64,000 nucleotides of DNA from Daldinia sp. FL1419 (Eukaryota; Ascomycota; Sordariomycetes; Xylariales; Hypoxylaceae), in contig MU623355.1 of NCBI GenBank assembly GCA_025201765.1, forward strand, positions 124,001 to 188,000, given 5' to 3'. Below are positions 24,042-36,170 of the stretch, one piece after another. The position numbers and the translations under genes are program-made. Below the pieces are notes generated by a model. That model made no database searches. It was not told the origin of the DNA and was given only the letters and a program-made list of their open reading frames with translations. Numbering within the stretch: position 1 is the first letter of the stretch; each line of letters begins with the position of its first letter.

Positions 24042-25126
24042 TTAAGTTGAGGGCGAAGGAGAATGCCTTCCCGGCTTTTTGTTCTTCTTCCCCACGATAT
24101 CTATCACTTCGGGCTCTGGCGTTATAGGGTCTTCGTCCCGAGTAGATGGCTCACCTACATCCGGATCGTCTCTATACGGAGCAATCGGCATGGCCGTCTC
24201 TTCCTCCTCGTCACGATCAGTCGAAACGAACAAGGGTGCATGCCCGCGCGCCCCGCGATTCCGAAACCATGCCGGCGCCCTCCATTCCGGGGCCTTCACC
24301 TTTGGGATGGTTGGGAGCTTCCACTTTACAGTCTTAATCTTGAGGTTTGGTCTCGGCAACGACGTCTCGTCGACCCATGGCATGCGAGGGGGCGCATCTG
24401 GTCGTAACTGGTGTCCGCAGTTGGGACAATCGGGCGGGACGGCCTGCCACGCGAGGTACTGCGTCAGCCCCGGAATCGCGAGGCCGCGGGAGAATTCGCG
24501 TACCGCTAGGAATAGATGAATAAAGCTATATGCACCAGACGACGTTTAGCAAAATATGATTTTTATTTTATTTTATTATTTCCCTCGTAAGTTATGTAAA
24601 CAGTAGAATATAGATAAACATACAAATTAACCAACAACGGGATTGTCGCGTATGCAGCCAACATGGACGACTCAGCGCTGTTAGTGCTGCCTCTTCTCGA
24701 ATCAATCCACGTAAACACCAGAACCACCATTAGCGCTGCAGCGAGGATCGTATCGACAGCGAAAACGAGGATAGGATGAGTCGGGGTCGATCTAGGGGCC
24801 GGAGCTGGATTAGGCGCATCGGAAGCTTCTAGACTCTGTTGCGTTTCTGTTTCTGGCCCTCGTTCGTACTCTTGCTCTAGAGCATTCTCTTCACTAACCC
24901 CTCGCTCCAACTCTGGCTCCAGCTCTGGCTCCGGGTCTGATGGTGACTGCTTACTCCGAGACTGTCGTGAATTTAGAAAGATACCCGCGCCAGCTGAGAA
25001 CGCGAGGGGCACCAAACCGACGGCGGGGGCGGGGCTGTTTGAGATGACTCCGTGCGCAAGACATAGTGGAAATGCGGGTAGAAAAGTCGCAGCAGTAAGG
25101 ACACGCAGCGTTTTAGAGTCGGCCAT
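24042..25126 (-). CDS. Fungal integral membrane protein with zinc-ribbon-like motif
   Basis: Exons 25126-24624 and 24525-24042 across a 98-bp GTATGT/ATATAG intron encode 328 residues. There are two hydrophobic segments near the N-terminus and two more around 121-170. An acidic, proline-rich loop (PEPELEPELERG, residues 61 on) lies between them. After the splice, FIHLFLAVREF continues the last membrane helix into a cytosolic-looking tail containing CPNCGH, half of a zinc ribbon, followed by a conserved LRPDAPPRMPW stretch. The tail ends in charged, Pro-rich sequence. The architecture matches uncharacterised ascomycete membrane proteins. No function can be given. A second possible acceptor 21 bp downstream is less likely because it shifts the frame. 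Confidence 0.78.
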
Positions 25127-25980
25127 AGCCCATGGATGCGATAGCCGGCTATCACGACGATGGTAATCTCATGAGATTGGTATATACACCTTGAGATGTA
25201 TACCAGGTAGGTATATATGAATGACTACGGAAGGAAAGAAGAGGGGTTGACGAGCGACACGAAACCTACGAGGGTTCCAAGTTGAAGTTCATTTAGGCAG
25301 CCCCTTGTCCATCTTATCACCACCAGGGATGTGATTCGTCAACCAATGAGGTTACATCGTTGGATCACGGCCCTGTCTAGGCTAGGCGATCTCGTTATGA
25401 AGAGGGAGTGGATAGACAGTTGACGACTAAAGAGTCGTAATTGGGCGGTTCCAGAATACGTGGTCGAGTAACACGAATTTACAGCACGATTTAATGGAAA
25501 TAGTGTGTAAATAGTTTAGCATGAACCGGGGCCTACGATGACCTATAAACGAAGGCAAAGCCCACTTCACAGTCTTATCAAGCTTCTGGTGTGTGGATGA
25601 GGCATGCATAAAGAAACACACCTATCCAGATGAAATAAGAAGTGTGAAATGAGATCGATACCGAAACGATGGATATTTTCCTGAACCAAAATCCAAATCG
25701 GAATTTCAATAACACAAGAAGACCTGGTACAACAAATGATAATTACCTATATTTCCTGTATATATCTAACTGGTGCAACTCAAATGACACAAGACATTCC
25801 CTAAGCTCTTATTGGATATATGTTTTAATGGGCAACGTGAATTTTCTCAAATATGCTATATCCCTAATAGGTCCCTACACGCGTGGGCAAGTGCGCAAAC
25901 ATTCGTCGTAGGAAATAAGATTGATATTCCCTCGATATTTACCTAACCACCAAGCATCCCCTTTCCTCACCCTGCTCCGA
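25127..25980. other. Intergenic
   Basis: AT-rich sequence upstream of the membrane-protein gene. No motif-bearing frame or RNA seen. Confidence 0.55.
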
Positions 25981-26412
25981 CTACGCGATTCGTTGCAACA
26001 AAACCGCATTCGGCGTTGGTGGAACTTGCACCGCGGGAATGCTGGGCTCCAAGGGCGGCAGGGGGCGCAAGACGGTAACAGGCCGAAGGACTGTCGCCGG
26101 GTGTAAGACTGCCGGGGTATCAATCACGTACTTGGGACGCACCGGCGGCTTTGGAAGAGGGCGGTTCGGTGGCCCTGGTGCATCGCGAGTGGGATAAAGA
26201 GAGTTACCGTAAGCCCGTGGCGGTGGCACCTGGTAAATGATGCTGCCGATAAGTGGCGGTATGGTGATGCTAGTCGGCATTGTGCCTGCTTGGGGTTGGG
26301 CTGCGGAGGGACTTGTGCGAGTAAGTTGGCCTAGTGGTGGTAAGAGCGTATAGTACGGTAGGTAGCAAGTAGGTGTATACTGCAACGCAGCGACAGTCGA
26401 AAATGGGCACAT
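25981..26412 (-). CDS. Proline-rich hypothetical protein
   Basis: An uninterrupted 143-codon frame from ATG to TAG. It is notably rich in Pro and Val: LPKPPVRPKYVIDTPAV is followed by near-repeats of HPATVLRPVTVLRPLPP. There is no signal peptide, domain or splice signal that would extend it. An internal ATG at 26280 (MPTSITIPPL) is an alternative start. Composition differs from random shadow frames, but expression is unproven, so this is a tentative call. Confidence 0.35.
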   Translation of the reverse strand: MCPFSTVAALQYTPTCYLPYYTLLPPLGQLTRTSPSAAQPQAGTMPTSITIPPLIGSIIYQVPPPRAYGNSLYPTRDAPGPPNRPLPKPPVRPKYVIDTPAVLHPATVLRPVTVLRPLPPLEPSIPAVQVPPTPNAVLLQRIA

Positions 26413-27427
26413 ATATTTGATGGAAGAAGTAATTCGTGGAAGAAAAGGAGAATAATTCCGAATCCATGGGAAGGGTGAAAGGTTCTGTTATATAGGTAGG
26501 TAGTTGAAAAGGCTCCTCGATTCGTCGTCCTTTTTTCCTAGCATGCTTAATTTATATTGAGTATATCAATAGGTGACGAGAGGTCTTAGCCTAACGTGAC
26601 TGTAGCAATAGTAATGATCTAGGGTTATACATAGTGCTTAGTGTTGTGATTAGGACGATCTAGGAGTAAAAGAATACAATATGCAGAATATATGAGAGAA
26701 CTGAACCATGAAAAAACTTGATTCGATATTGATTAATATTTCTAAATGGGTGTTGCTTAGCGAGTCGAAGGGCTGCTATACAATATTCATACTCGTCGGA
26801 CGTTGCCCGACTTCATCTATAGCTTCTTAGACGTCTCCGTTGACTGCAGCTATAGAATTAAAGTAGAATATTTAATTGCTAATATGCCCAACAAGCTAGT
26901 TTTAAGTAATTTAATTTCCATTAGTTAGGGACATGAATGTGTGAATTGATTGTTTGCCCCGACCTAGTGAGTCGATTATTGTACGTGACTTCGAGCTCTG
27001 AGCTTAAGTGAATATCGTATATGTAGATGGCTTTCTGGTTGATACCTTCGCTTGTGACGATGCTGGTTTGAAACTAGCTCTAGCGTCTGTGTCTACAACG
27101 ACGTTAGCAGTAGTGAATGTATGGTATCTAAAAGTCGACTTAATCCAAATCGAGCAGATATGGCCTAGGTATTCGTATACCGAGTGATTACTTTCCGTCT
27201 CATGCCTTACTCATGTGTTTTTAATTATCGTCGTGTTGTGATAATGGCTGTTTGCGCATGTGATGCAAGAGTCGAATAAATATTTTCTGATGGATACTCT
27301 GAGGAAGGGTCGTATGCTTGGAATAGAAACATTCATTGAAAAAATTTCATATAATGGTATCGACGATGCTCGAACCCATCCTGAAACGCCGTGTTGTGCA
27401 ATCCCCTCCTGTGCAAACTTCCCAAGA
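26413..27427. other. Intergenic
   Basis: I see no gene or repeat here. The last 200 bp are the 3' flank of the Prp17 gene. Confidence 0.55.
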
Positions 27428-29020
27428 TTAATCCCAATATCTAATGATGCCATCTATACCCGCCGCAACAACCTTGCTGGTCTCCTGGGGATGCCACTGT
27501 ACGCATGTGATCGGCTGGTCACCCGCTTGCAGTTTGTGATACATCTTACACGTCTTCCAATCCCAGAAGCAAACGAACCCGCCACTGTCACCGCTGGCAA
27601 GGAACTGCCCGTCGGGACTGCACGCAACATCGATGGCTGTGCCGGCGTTATTGTGCCCACGGTAGCTCTTCTTTCTATTCTGTCGGAATTTGTCGTTGGC
27701 GCCGTAGACCACGATTTGATTATCGGATGATTGGTATGCCACGTATTTGTTTGACGGGTGTAAGCACGCTCGCGTCATCGGGAACATGTATGGTTCCGCG
27801 ATGTATTTGATAGGCACGGGGATATTGTAGTCCCATGCGCGTAAGGATTTATCGTCGGACGTCGTCATGAATCGCCGGTTATCATCCACAAAGGTAATTG
27901 TGTTGATGGCGTTCAGGTGGTGATCGTATTCCTGAACAAGCTCCCTCGTTCGGGTGTCAAATTGGACAATCTTCTTATCCGACATACCTGCGAGAAACTC
28001 GTGCGAATGCTCGGGAGACGGGTTGAATTTGATGACATGTGGCGTCTTACCGGTTGTAAACTTGTTAATACAAGCACCCGTTTCGGTATCCCATAGCTTC
28101 ATTTGGCGGTCGTATGAAGCTGAGAGGAATTGCGTGCCAGAATTATTGAAACATATATCCGAAACAGCTTTAGAATGGCCCAAATAACTTCGTAGAAGTT
28201 CCTTTTGGTGATATACATCCCATATCTTGACTGTGGTATCGGCGCCAGAAGATAGTAATAGATGCCCCGAGCCTGGAAAAAATCGAAGAGCGGTAACGGC
28301 CTTGTTGTCGTGGTTCTTCCATGTATGTACCAACTTCTTGGGGATATAATTCGTGACGCTGCCACTTTCCTTTCGTAGATCAATATCCAAATCTTGAGGT
28401 ACGTGCATGTAGGTCCTCCCTTGGTAGTCGTATTCCTGTTGGCCGTGAAATATGGTTTGTTCATCTCCCAATTCCTCTACTTCCTTCCTCCTGGCTATGG
28501 CATCTACTGGAGCCGAGACGACAGTGCCGCTTGCCACGACGTCATCTTCATCTTCGTAAACGTATTCGACCTCTTCGTCACTTGCCAGCTCTTCATCTCC
28601 CCCAACTTCTTCGTATTCGTCCTTCTGATATTTTGCCCAGGGTCCTACGTACGCGCCATCTCCATCAGCGATAGTGGCGTTCCCCTTCTTTTCTCTCGAT
28701 GCCCTTAATTTGGCTGCCTCTTCTTTGACTACAGCACCGGACTGGTACTCCCTCTCCGGACCACCTTTACGTTCGATGGCGCGATGCTTACTTCGAAATG
28801 TATGCTCGCTAAGGAAAGTCTCTTCTGCATGACCGGTGAGGACATTTTTACGTTTTAACGCATTCGCTTCGTCCTTGTATGGATTCAAAGGCCCAAGTTT
28901 AGGCCGCGCAAGATCTTCGCCGGTATATGGTACGACAGCATGATCGGGCTCGGCGTGTTCGCGTACGATGAGCGCATCTTGGGGCGCCATATTTGGCGGA
29001 TATTCCCCAAAGTTACTCAT
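27428..29020 (-). CDS. PRP17: Pre-mRNA-processing factor 17 (Prp17/Cdc40)
   Basis: One intronless frame of 530 residues. Prp17 is a WD40 protein of the spliceosome acting at the second catalytic step. The family landmarks are present: LGPLNPYKD near 42, the conserved GPWAKYQKDE at 127, an acidic patch at 141-160, and FHGQQEYDYQGRTYMHVP at 191. Seven WD repeats then run from about 235 to the end (for example KIWDVYHQ, MKLWDTET, RAWDYN, CFWDWKT). The frame ends in RYWD with no tail, as in homologues. Nuclear location is expected. It is notable only in that a splicing gene has no intron among intron-bearing neighbours. Identification is very secure. Confidence 0.97.
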   Translation of the reverse strand: MSNFGEYPPNMAPQDALIVREHAEPDHAVVPYTGEDLARPKLGPLNPYKDEANALKRKNVLTGHAEETFLSEHTFRSKHRAIERKGGPEREYQSGAVVKEEAAKLRASREKKGNATIADGDGAYVGPWAKYQKDEYEEVGGDEELASDEEVEYVYEDEDDVVASGTVVSAPVDAIARRKEVEELGDEQTIFHGQQEYDYQGRTYMHVPQDLDIDLRKESGSVTNYIPKKLVHTWKNHDNKAVTALRFFPGSGHLLLSSGADTTVKIWDVYHQKELLRSYLGHSKAVSDICFNNSGTQFLSASYDRQMKLWDTETGACINKFTTGKTPHVIKFNPSPEHSHEFLAGMSDKKIVQFDTRTRELVQEYDHHLNAINTITFVDDNRRFMTTSDDKSLRAWDYNIPVPIKYIAEPYMFPMTRACLHPSNKYVAYQSSDNQIVVYGANDKFRQNRKKSYRGHNNAGTAIDVACSPDGQFLASGDSGGFVCFWDWKTCKMYHKLQAGDQPITCVQWHPQETSKVVAAGIDGIIRYWD

Positions 29021-29871
29021 CTTGATTCCGCGAATTATAATCGACGCGCACTTGTAGATGAAGATTAAATGTGTTTGAAGAAGTGATTGATTTTGGAGGT
29101 ATGTAGGTACGTACTTGTCTTTACACTTTGTTTAGTAGCTTAAACTTCAGGGCACTTTTTAAGCTCTACCCAGGTACATGCCGCGCTAGATTTACTGGTA
29201 CCTTCCTCCTGCTTCAAAGTTCATCGCCGTTGACGCGCTGCACTAACTTAAACAGGCTAGCTTGGAGCGTAGCATTCGAATTACATAAGAGAGCATTGAT
29301 AAATCGATAAACCCGATAGTTGGGTAAGGTACTATTAATATCATTTTGATCCAGAATGCTGCATGCGGCCCTACCTATTAACCTAACCTACATAGATCCT
29401 TAAGTACTTTAGCAGTGGCTGTATTTGGAATTGCCTTAATTCAAGATCGCGTAGAAAGTTGATCAAATTCTTATAGATCGGGGTATTATCTGACTTTATT
29501 ATCTATGAGAATCTCCAGCCCGGAAAAACTGCAAATGTTGCTATTTCCACGGACCCGACCAACTCTTAGGTCGCCCACCATCATCATTCCAATCCCATAG
29601 CATCGCAAACATCGACGAGGCAAACGTGATAATTCAATCCTTATTGATCGAGGGTTCAGGTCATATCTCGCTTGATAAACTCGCCCAATAACTTGTCCTT
29701 CTCCAAGCAAATTTCACAACTCCCAAGGTTCGTTTCCAGGGTTGTCTAGACGGACAACACTCCCACCGGGTATTCCGAGACCCTGCATATTCGTGGCTCA
29801 TTAGAGTCATTCCGTTAGGGTGTCTCGTTTGCATCGTATTTATCGTTGTGCTTATCCTAGCGCTTAACAGT
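29021..29871. other. Intergenic, Prp17 promoter side
   Basis: No gene supported. The frame at 29486-29710 has no motif and lies in the 3' flank of the Erv14 gene. Confidence 0.55.
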
Positions 29872-30566
29872 TTATTTCGTCTCGTCCTTGATTAGGGCAA
29901 CGATCATGCTGTATAAGTAGAAGAAGAACATGACCAGGTGGAAACCCAGCTTAAAAAATGATTCCTGCACCTGACGTTAGAGGGGCTTCTCGAAAGTTGT
30001 CTAGAGCTATGTACCTTCTTATGAACGTTGAGCTTCCTGAAGATCTCAGTCGCATCCAATAGGTGGGTATTGTCCACAATCCTATTTTCGTATTAGAACC
30101 ATGCTATAGGACGCTTTGTTTACTCGGTAGGGTTTGAAGGTAACGTACTTCTTAATGTTCCATATGAGGAGCGGTAGGTTGAGGATTAGGGCCACCCAGT
30201 ATCCGTTAATCAGGAATAGGAAAGTCAGAAATCCGTGTACGGCAGCTTCGGGGATGATATAGGTGTTGAGACGGTTGCATAGGTCAATAGGATTGATGTA
30301 ATCACTGAGTAAACAACTGTCAGTCGAAGAGCTTCCCCGGGATAAAATATAAAACGAGAGAAACAATGACGTAGGGCACAAGCGCATCCTGCAGAACGTA
30401 GATCTGGCTTATGGCTTATGGACTACAAGCATGGTTTTTCTATTCCCCCGAGGCTTTGCACATACCATTCTAAATCACTATACATAATAGTAAAGAATAC
30501 CTGGAGGAATAGATTGACTGCATTTATGAGGACAGCGAAGAGATATAACCACGCCTCGCCCGACAT
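29872..30566 (-). CDS. ERV14: Cornichon-family ER cargo receptor (Erv14)
   Basis: Four exons (30566-30466, 30304-30149, 30081-30015, 29964-29872) encode 138 residues, the family's usual length. Introns are 161, 67 and 50 bp, with GTATGT, GTACGT and GTACAT donors. The protein packages transmembrane cargo into COPII vesicles at the endoplasmic reticulum. Three membrane helices are visible: near 5-28, in the AVHGFLTFLFLINGYW region, and near FHLVMFFFYLYSMIVALI. The signature DYINPIDLCNRLN follows the first splice, and LDATEIFRKLNVHKK comes from the third exon. The splices restore LEC-DYINP and WNIKK-IVDNT exactly as in other filamentous ascomycetes. Identification is secure. Confidence 0.96.
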
Positions 30567-31731
30567 CTTGACAGTTGTACTTTTAGTAGTCTACAAGGAA
30601 ACGGTAATGTAGAACAAGCTGTCGGATCCGCAATAGTTTCGTTTAACCGATACGTTCGAACGAAGCTGGACGCAGGCTTCCTAACAGCGTTTGTCTGGGA
30701 CAAAATGTCGAGTGTACGCCGAGAAAGTTGTATGGTCAAAATGACGGGGGACCTTTAGGACAGAGAATGCGGAGATAAGGCTGCAGGGTTACGATGCGTG
30801 AATGAATAGAAGCCGACGTTTTCTGCGCGAGTAGAACTTGGTTGGTAGGTAAAAAAGAAGTTATTGCAGCAAATTGGGATAGAAAGAATTACGTGCCGTC
30901 GGGAATGCACTGTACTTTCGCAGACGGTAATGTTGAAAAGTCCCCGCGATTAATTAAAGCTGAGAACGGTGATTTGATTATTTATCGGTAGTTTGACAAA
31001 TTTGGGGGGCGGCGGTTTTGTGCGGGTGGATGATGAAAGCGGCTCGCGCGAAGCAAGAAAAAAAGCTTGCCTTTTTCCCCTTGGGAGAAGAGAGGAGAAT
31101 CCGGGTCTCGAGGCCTCGAGGTAGCGAAACGGCGAAGCTTTGGGTGAAGCTTTCGGCTAAGCTCCACCCACTATTGTGTAACTGAAGACTTTGATAGGCG
31201 CAGCCCCTACAGATAACGTTCAGGTACCTACGATTCTATTCAAGGTACCTAACCAACTACATACCACCTAACCTATGTATTGTACAAGCTGCCTTGGCTA
31301 CAAGCATACTCTAACTGAACCCCCACATAGAGGCTGGGAGAAATGGAGGAGCAGGGACTAGAATAACCACTAATTTCTCTGGCAATTATTATTCGGTACG
31401 CTAAAATGGAAAATAGAAAAAAAAAAGAGACTAGAAAACGAAAGAAGAGTTGGCTCTTAGCCAAATGCTCGAGTGGTTGGACTAGAAAAGGGGGGGTGAT
31501 TCAACAATCCAATCCAATAGCATATCGCCCAATAAGACAAACGACATTCAAGCACATAATTAACCCGACACATACCATGAACAAAGGAGCAATTTTAGTG
31601 GGATAAGTCTTGCAATAATATAAATTGTCCTTTATACTTACTAACTATGCTATGATAAACCCAGCTCTAGTAATATGCATCGCTCGTATTATAAGACAAT
31701 ATTGTAGCATAGCTTCTACCCATCATGCCAT
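30567..31731. other. Intergenic between Erv14 and MAP1 genes
   Basis: No gene supported. A tRNA-like A-box word near 31466 lacks a matching B box and cloverleaf. Homopurine runs occur near 31405 and 31480. Confidence 0.55.
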
Positions 31732-33132
31732 TTACGCACTACCATTCGTCGGAGTTTCTACAGTCGGCATCGGTATAGGTCCACCAGGCGAACTTTCTGT
31801 CCGCGCCGTCAATACCTCCACTCCGGTTTCGGTTACTAGGTAAGTGTGCTCTGCCCCAAAGTTAGTTTATCTATATCGAGAGTAGCAGACGTTGTTTTAA
31901 CTTACCAAACTGGGCTGTTCTCTTGCCGTCAATTGTAGTACTTGTCCAGTTATCCGGCCAAGTGATGTCCCGGTACTTCCCTAAGGCAATCATGGGCTCG
32001 ATAGTGAAAGTCATACCAGGTTTGCATTCTCCCACGGCCTTATTCTTTGCATAATGGGGCACATTGGGCGGGCAGTGGAACAGAGAATTGACTCCGTGGC
32101 CACAATATGTCCTGATAACGCTGCAGTTCTTCGACTTGGCATGCTTTTCAATGATGTTACCAAATTCTCGTATCAGCGTTCCTGGTTTTATAAGCTTGGC
32201 TGCTTCGTCTAGGCATTCTCGAGCCGTTTCGACTACTCGGACCGAGTCGGGGTCGGCCTTAGCCTTGTCGCCTACATAATACGTCTCGTTTAGATCCGCA
32301 TGATAACCCCCATGGTAGAGGGAAACATCGAGGTTGATAATATCGCCATCTAGTAATACTCGCTGGTCCGGGATGCCGTGGCAGATAACTTCGTTGACCG
32401 ACGTGCAGATAGATTTAGGGAAATTGTTGTAGTTGAGGGGAGATGGATAGCACTATGGCGGTTAGCTATGGCCGCAGGGGTTTCCCGCCTTCAAAACGTG
32501 TAAATCTACTAACCTCTCGTTCTACGGAAGCCTTATGGCAAACCTCGTCGAGATAGTCGGTAGTAACACCGGGTCTAACTTCGGCCGCGACGATATCCAA
32601 AACTTCTCGACCTAGCCTGCACACCTTGCGCATAGCCTCCTGTCCCTTAGCATCGAGTATGTCGATCTTATTCCTGTTAATGAATCGTTCACTCTTAGGG
32701 TATCCTGTCTCGGCGTAGTCAGGATGCGGTATCGACTTCGGAACTGTGCGTGGTTTCGACAAGGGATAGACGGGACGCAACGGTCCAGTATATCCGAAGG
32801 CAGGGAATGGGTTGTAAAAGCCGGTTGCTGGATCAGGTTTAGAGACGACCTTTGGAGTTCGAAGATGGTCAAGTATACCGTTAGCAGTCTTGCCCTGCGC
32901 AATCTTGTGTAGCGCCTTGTGATCGTTCTGGAAACCAACCATATTAGTATCAAAGTTCAGAGTACAAGTATAGCCAAAGCATACGGACCCAATTCTTCTT
33001 AAAGCAATCTTGCGAACAAAAGTTGCTATCCTTAATGCCTATCTTTAGGCAGGTAGGGCATTGTAAAGCAGAGGCATCGTTTTCGCAACCCGCCCCCAAG
33101 CACTTTTTCTTCGCAGGCGGTTCGGTGGACAT
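31732..33132 (-). CDS. MAP1: Methionine aminopeptidase type 1
   Basis: Four exons (33132-32989, 32927-32514, 32452-31906, 31850-31732) give 407 residues. The enzyme removes initiator methionine from nascent proteins at the ribosome. The N-terminus (first 48 residues) holds the eukaryotic MYND-like zinc finger: CLGAGC, CPTC and CSQDCF. The pita-bread catalytic domain follows. Metal ligands are Asp228 (NLDVSLYHGG), Asp239 (HADLNETY), His305 (CGHGV), Glu338 (FTIEPM) and Glu369 (QFEHT, rebuilt by the last splice). The substrate-gating His211 lies in ICHGIP. All introns have GT-AG borders and their phases agree. It is cytosolic and essential in combination with type 2 in yeast. Identification is secure. 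Confidence 0.96.
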
Positions 33133-33701
33133 GATGGAGGAGTTTGTCGGAGATCTGATACGATAGAAGGGAAGGACCGTTGAACAAGATAGGAAGAGTA
33201 ACAATAGAAAGATGGCGTAGACTTCCAAGCGTCTCTATACTTTGAAAAGATATGAGTGTAAAAACGTCGACCTTCTGAAAGTATGTAAATATCGTAAATC
33301 AACCTTGGTTGTAGTGGGATGTTATTTTATTCATTTTGTAAAAAGAAAGGCGCAAGGCGCAAACGCAAACCCTTCCTGCAACGTACATGTATCTAGGTAC
33401 AAAGCCCCATATTAAACTGCAGAATAGTGGGACGGAGGGGTCCGGCCCTGTCTAGCGTAGCCTCGATTTATGCATCTTACTTAGATACCAGCTTGAAGGT
33501 ACCTTTGTATCCACTTAGGAGATATATTCTATCAAAAGAGTTTAACGTCGATGGTCCGTCTTATTAATTAGTAACTTTCCGCTTACACCCGGAACATATG
33601 ATGGTGAGAAATTTCGACTGTACCCGCGTAGGTATATTCGTCGCTTAATTAAGAATCCGGAGTCTACCTACTTTTGTATTTTCTCCTATAACCTGCCGGA
33701 A
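33133..33701. other. Divergent promoter between MAP1 and KMO genes
   Basis: About 570 bp between two diverging starts. No further feature seen. Confidence 0.55.
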
Positions 33702-35430
33702 ATGTCGGGTCAGAAATATGTAGTGGTTGGCGCCGGCCCTGTTGGGTCTCTCGCCGCGCTGTATGCGGCTAAGAGAGGTCACGATGTTGAGATCTTTGAA
33801 CTTCGAGGCGGTAGGTTTCGAGATTCCAAGTAAACGTATCAGTCCGAGGAAAATCTTCATATTTCTGAGAAAGATGATTTCGGAGTCCTGAGTTACTTAC
33901 CTGGTACTAATAAAAATCAGATTTAAGAGATCCCTCAACAACGCCACTAAACTTCACCAAGTCTATTAATCTAGCTCTGTCGGAAAGGGGTATTAATGCT
34001 ATGCGACATGCTGATCAGCAAGATCTCATCGACCATGTATCCTCAGCAACTATTCCTATGCGAGGCAGGATGATCCATGGAAAACGTTCATCTGGCGAAC
34101 TCTTCGAAGAATCTCAGGATTATGATATCCATGGACGAGTATTACAAGGTCCCGTTATCGCCGAAACTAAGGCTCTTGGGCAACTAACATGACGCTACAG
34201 ACAATATTCGCCGCCGATAGGGCAGATCTCAATAGACGACTGTTGGACATTCTTGGTGCTATGCCGAATGTTAAATTTTTCTTCAATCATAAACTCACCG
34301 GTGCGGATTTCAAGAGACGCAAGGCGTGGTTCGAGGTTTGGGGCCAGGACTCACCGTCAGATCGACCTGAGGAGATTGAAGTGTCATTCGACTTTATGAT
34401 GGGCGCTGATGGAGCGCATTCAGCCGTTCGGTACCATCTCATGAAGTACACGAGGATGAATTACCAGCAAGAGTATATTGATACCCTATGGTGCGAGTTT
34501 CAGATCAAGCCCAGGGAGGGGGGTGAGCTCGACGATCCAGAGTCCAAATTCCGAATATCTCCAAACCATCTTCATATCTGGCCGGGCAAGCAATTCATGT
34601 TCATCGCTATACCTAGCGAGGTAGGCAAATCTGCCTTTCACATATTCGGCAGCAGTACTAACGAATGACAGGACGGTTCTTTTACATGCACACTCTTTAT
34701 GCCGAGCGCCGAGTTCGCAAAATTAGAGGCAGACTCGTCTAAACTGTCCGCCTTCTTCGATCACCATTTCCCGGGTGTGACCTCATTGATAGAGCCGGAC
34801 GAACTAATCTCCTCATTTGAGACGAATCCGCACCTACCTCTAATCAGCATTAAGTGTCAACCTTACCACTACTCCAGCTCCGTTGTCATCTTAGGGGATG
34901 CGGCGCATGCGATGGTTCCATTCTATGGTCAAGGCATGAATGCGGGACTAGAGGATGTCCGGATTCTCTTTTCTATCTTAGACAAGCACGCGACAGTCGA
35001 GAATAACAATCCAGACGACACCGGCGCAGTCGATGTGACCTTCCAGAGAGGACAGGCTCTAGCGGAATACTCGGATCTTCGTGTTCCCGACGCACACGCT
35101 ATAAATGATCTCGCCTTACAGAATTACGTTGAAATGCGCGCCTCGGTTCTGAGCCCAACGTACCGTATCCGTAAGTTCCTGGAAGAGTTCATGTCTGCTC
35201 ATCTACCAAGTTTAGGGTGGCAGACGAAGTATTCCCGAGTAAGCTTTGGCAACGAAAGATATTCCGAGGTGGTCGCAAAAAGCAACCATCAAGGCAAAGT
35301 CCTCATGCGTGGGCTTATTACATTACTATGCAGCCCTGTTGTCGCAGGCGTCCTCGGTGTGTATTGGAACCGACGCCGCTCCCTCGGTGGTGCGTCTCTG
35401 TTCGAAACTATTCGCAACCTAAAGAGATAA
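33702..35430 (+). CDS. BNA4: Kynurenine 3-monooxygenase
   Basis: Four exons (33702-33810, 33921-34138, 34201-34620, 34672-35430) with introns of 110, 62 and 51 bp encode 501 residues. This FAD enzyme hydroxylates L-kynurenine to 3-hydroxykynurenine with NADPH, on the path from tryptophan to NAD, at the mitochondrial outer membrane. The N-terminal FAD motif VVGAGPVGS sits at residues 7-15. INLALSERG and MRGRMIH are family landmarks in exon 2. The second FAD motif is VILGDAAHAMVPFYGQGMNAG. A hydrophobic segment near the C-terminus fits the usual membrane anchor. Intron 2 uses GTATTA, a weaker donor, but restores HGR-TIFAADRADLNRR. Identification is very secure. Confidence 0.96.
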
Positions 35431-36170
35431 GGCCACTAGGTTAGTTATTAATGCGACAAGTATAAGGGAATGATACCATGTATTATTTCGGCACGTTGGG
35501 GATTGCATTGCCAGAAGCGCTATGATAAAATCGATCGCAGCAGCGGCTTTCCCATTTAGGCACACGAAAGACTCGTATTATAGCTCGCCCAGAAAGTCAA
35601 GTCAATACTTATATCTCATTATAGGCATTACCATAATCGGATTCACTTTCTAGCTTATTATTCCCCTGCCCTACTGCATTTAGATTGCGGCCGTCATTGG
35701 GATCTTCTCATCCTGTGGGGGGGGGTGTAAGCATGTGAGCGGACAAAGCGGACTTTCAGCAGCGGAGCTCGTCCGCACCCTTCATCTTGTTCTATTATTT
35801 CTTCCACGTGAGCGGACTATTGTCTAGACTATTGTCTGGAATTCTTACTAACGGTTAGGTACCTACCTAACCTAGTAGGTACGTGTATTGGAAGAGAGCG
35901 AGTAGTATGGAAGACGAAATATAGATTGAACCAAGTCGCTAGACAAGGTAATAGGACCCATGGCTATGGCAGATGATAAAAGAAGACGTCGGAAATTTTC
36001 CAATGACTCACCTACCCGATTATAAGAAATTAGAGGCTATTCTTCCCGCCTTAAATACCTGTAATCAACCATTGTCCGCATGTCCGCTCTTATATACTAC
36101 AAGAGCGGATTTTCATACTTCAACTTGCTATTCGCCGTGATATTAGGTGATTGGCCATCATTTCTCTAAA
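35431..36170. other. Intergenic with palindromic repeat
   Basis: Between the KMO and Zn2Cys6 genes. It contains a G9 run near 35716 and a TAGGTACCTACCTAACC repeat at 35857-35882. No gene seen. Confidence 0.55.

Noticed and set aside
31450..31520. tRNA-like A box (CTCGAGTGGTTGG)
   Set aside because: No B box in range and no foldable cloverleaf on either strand.
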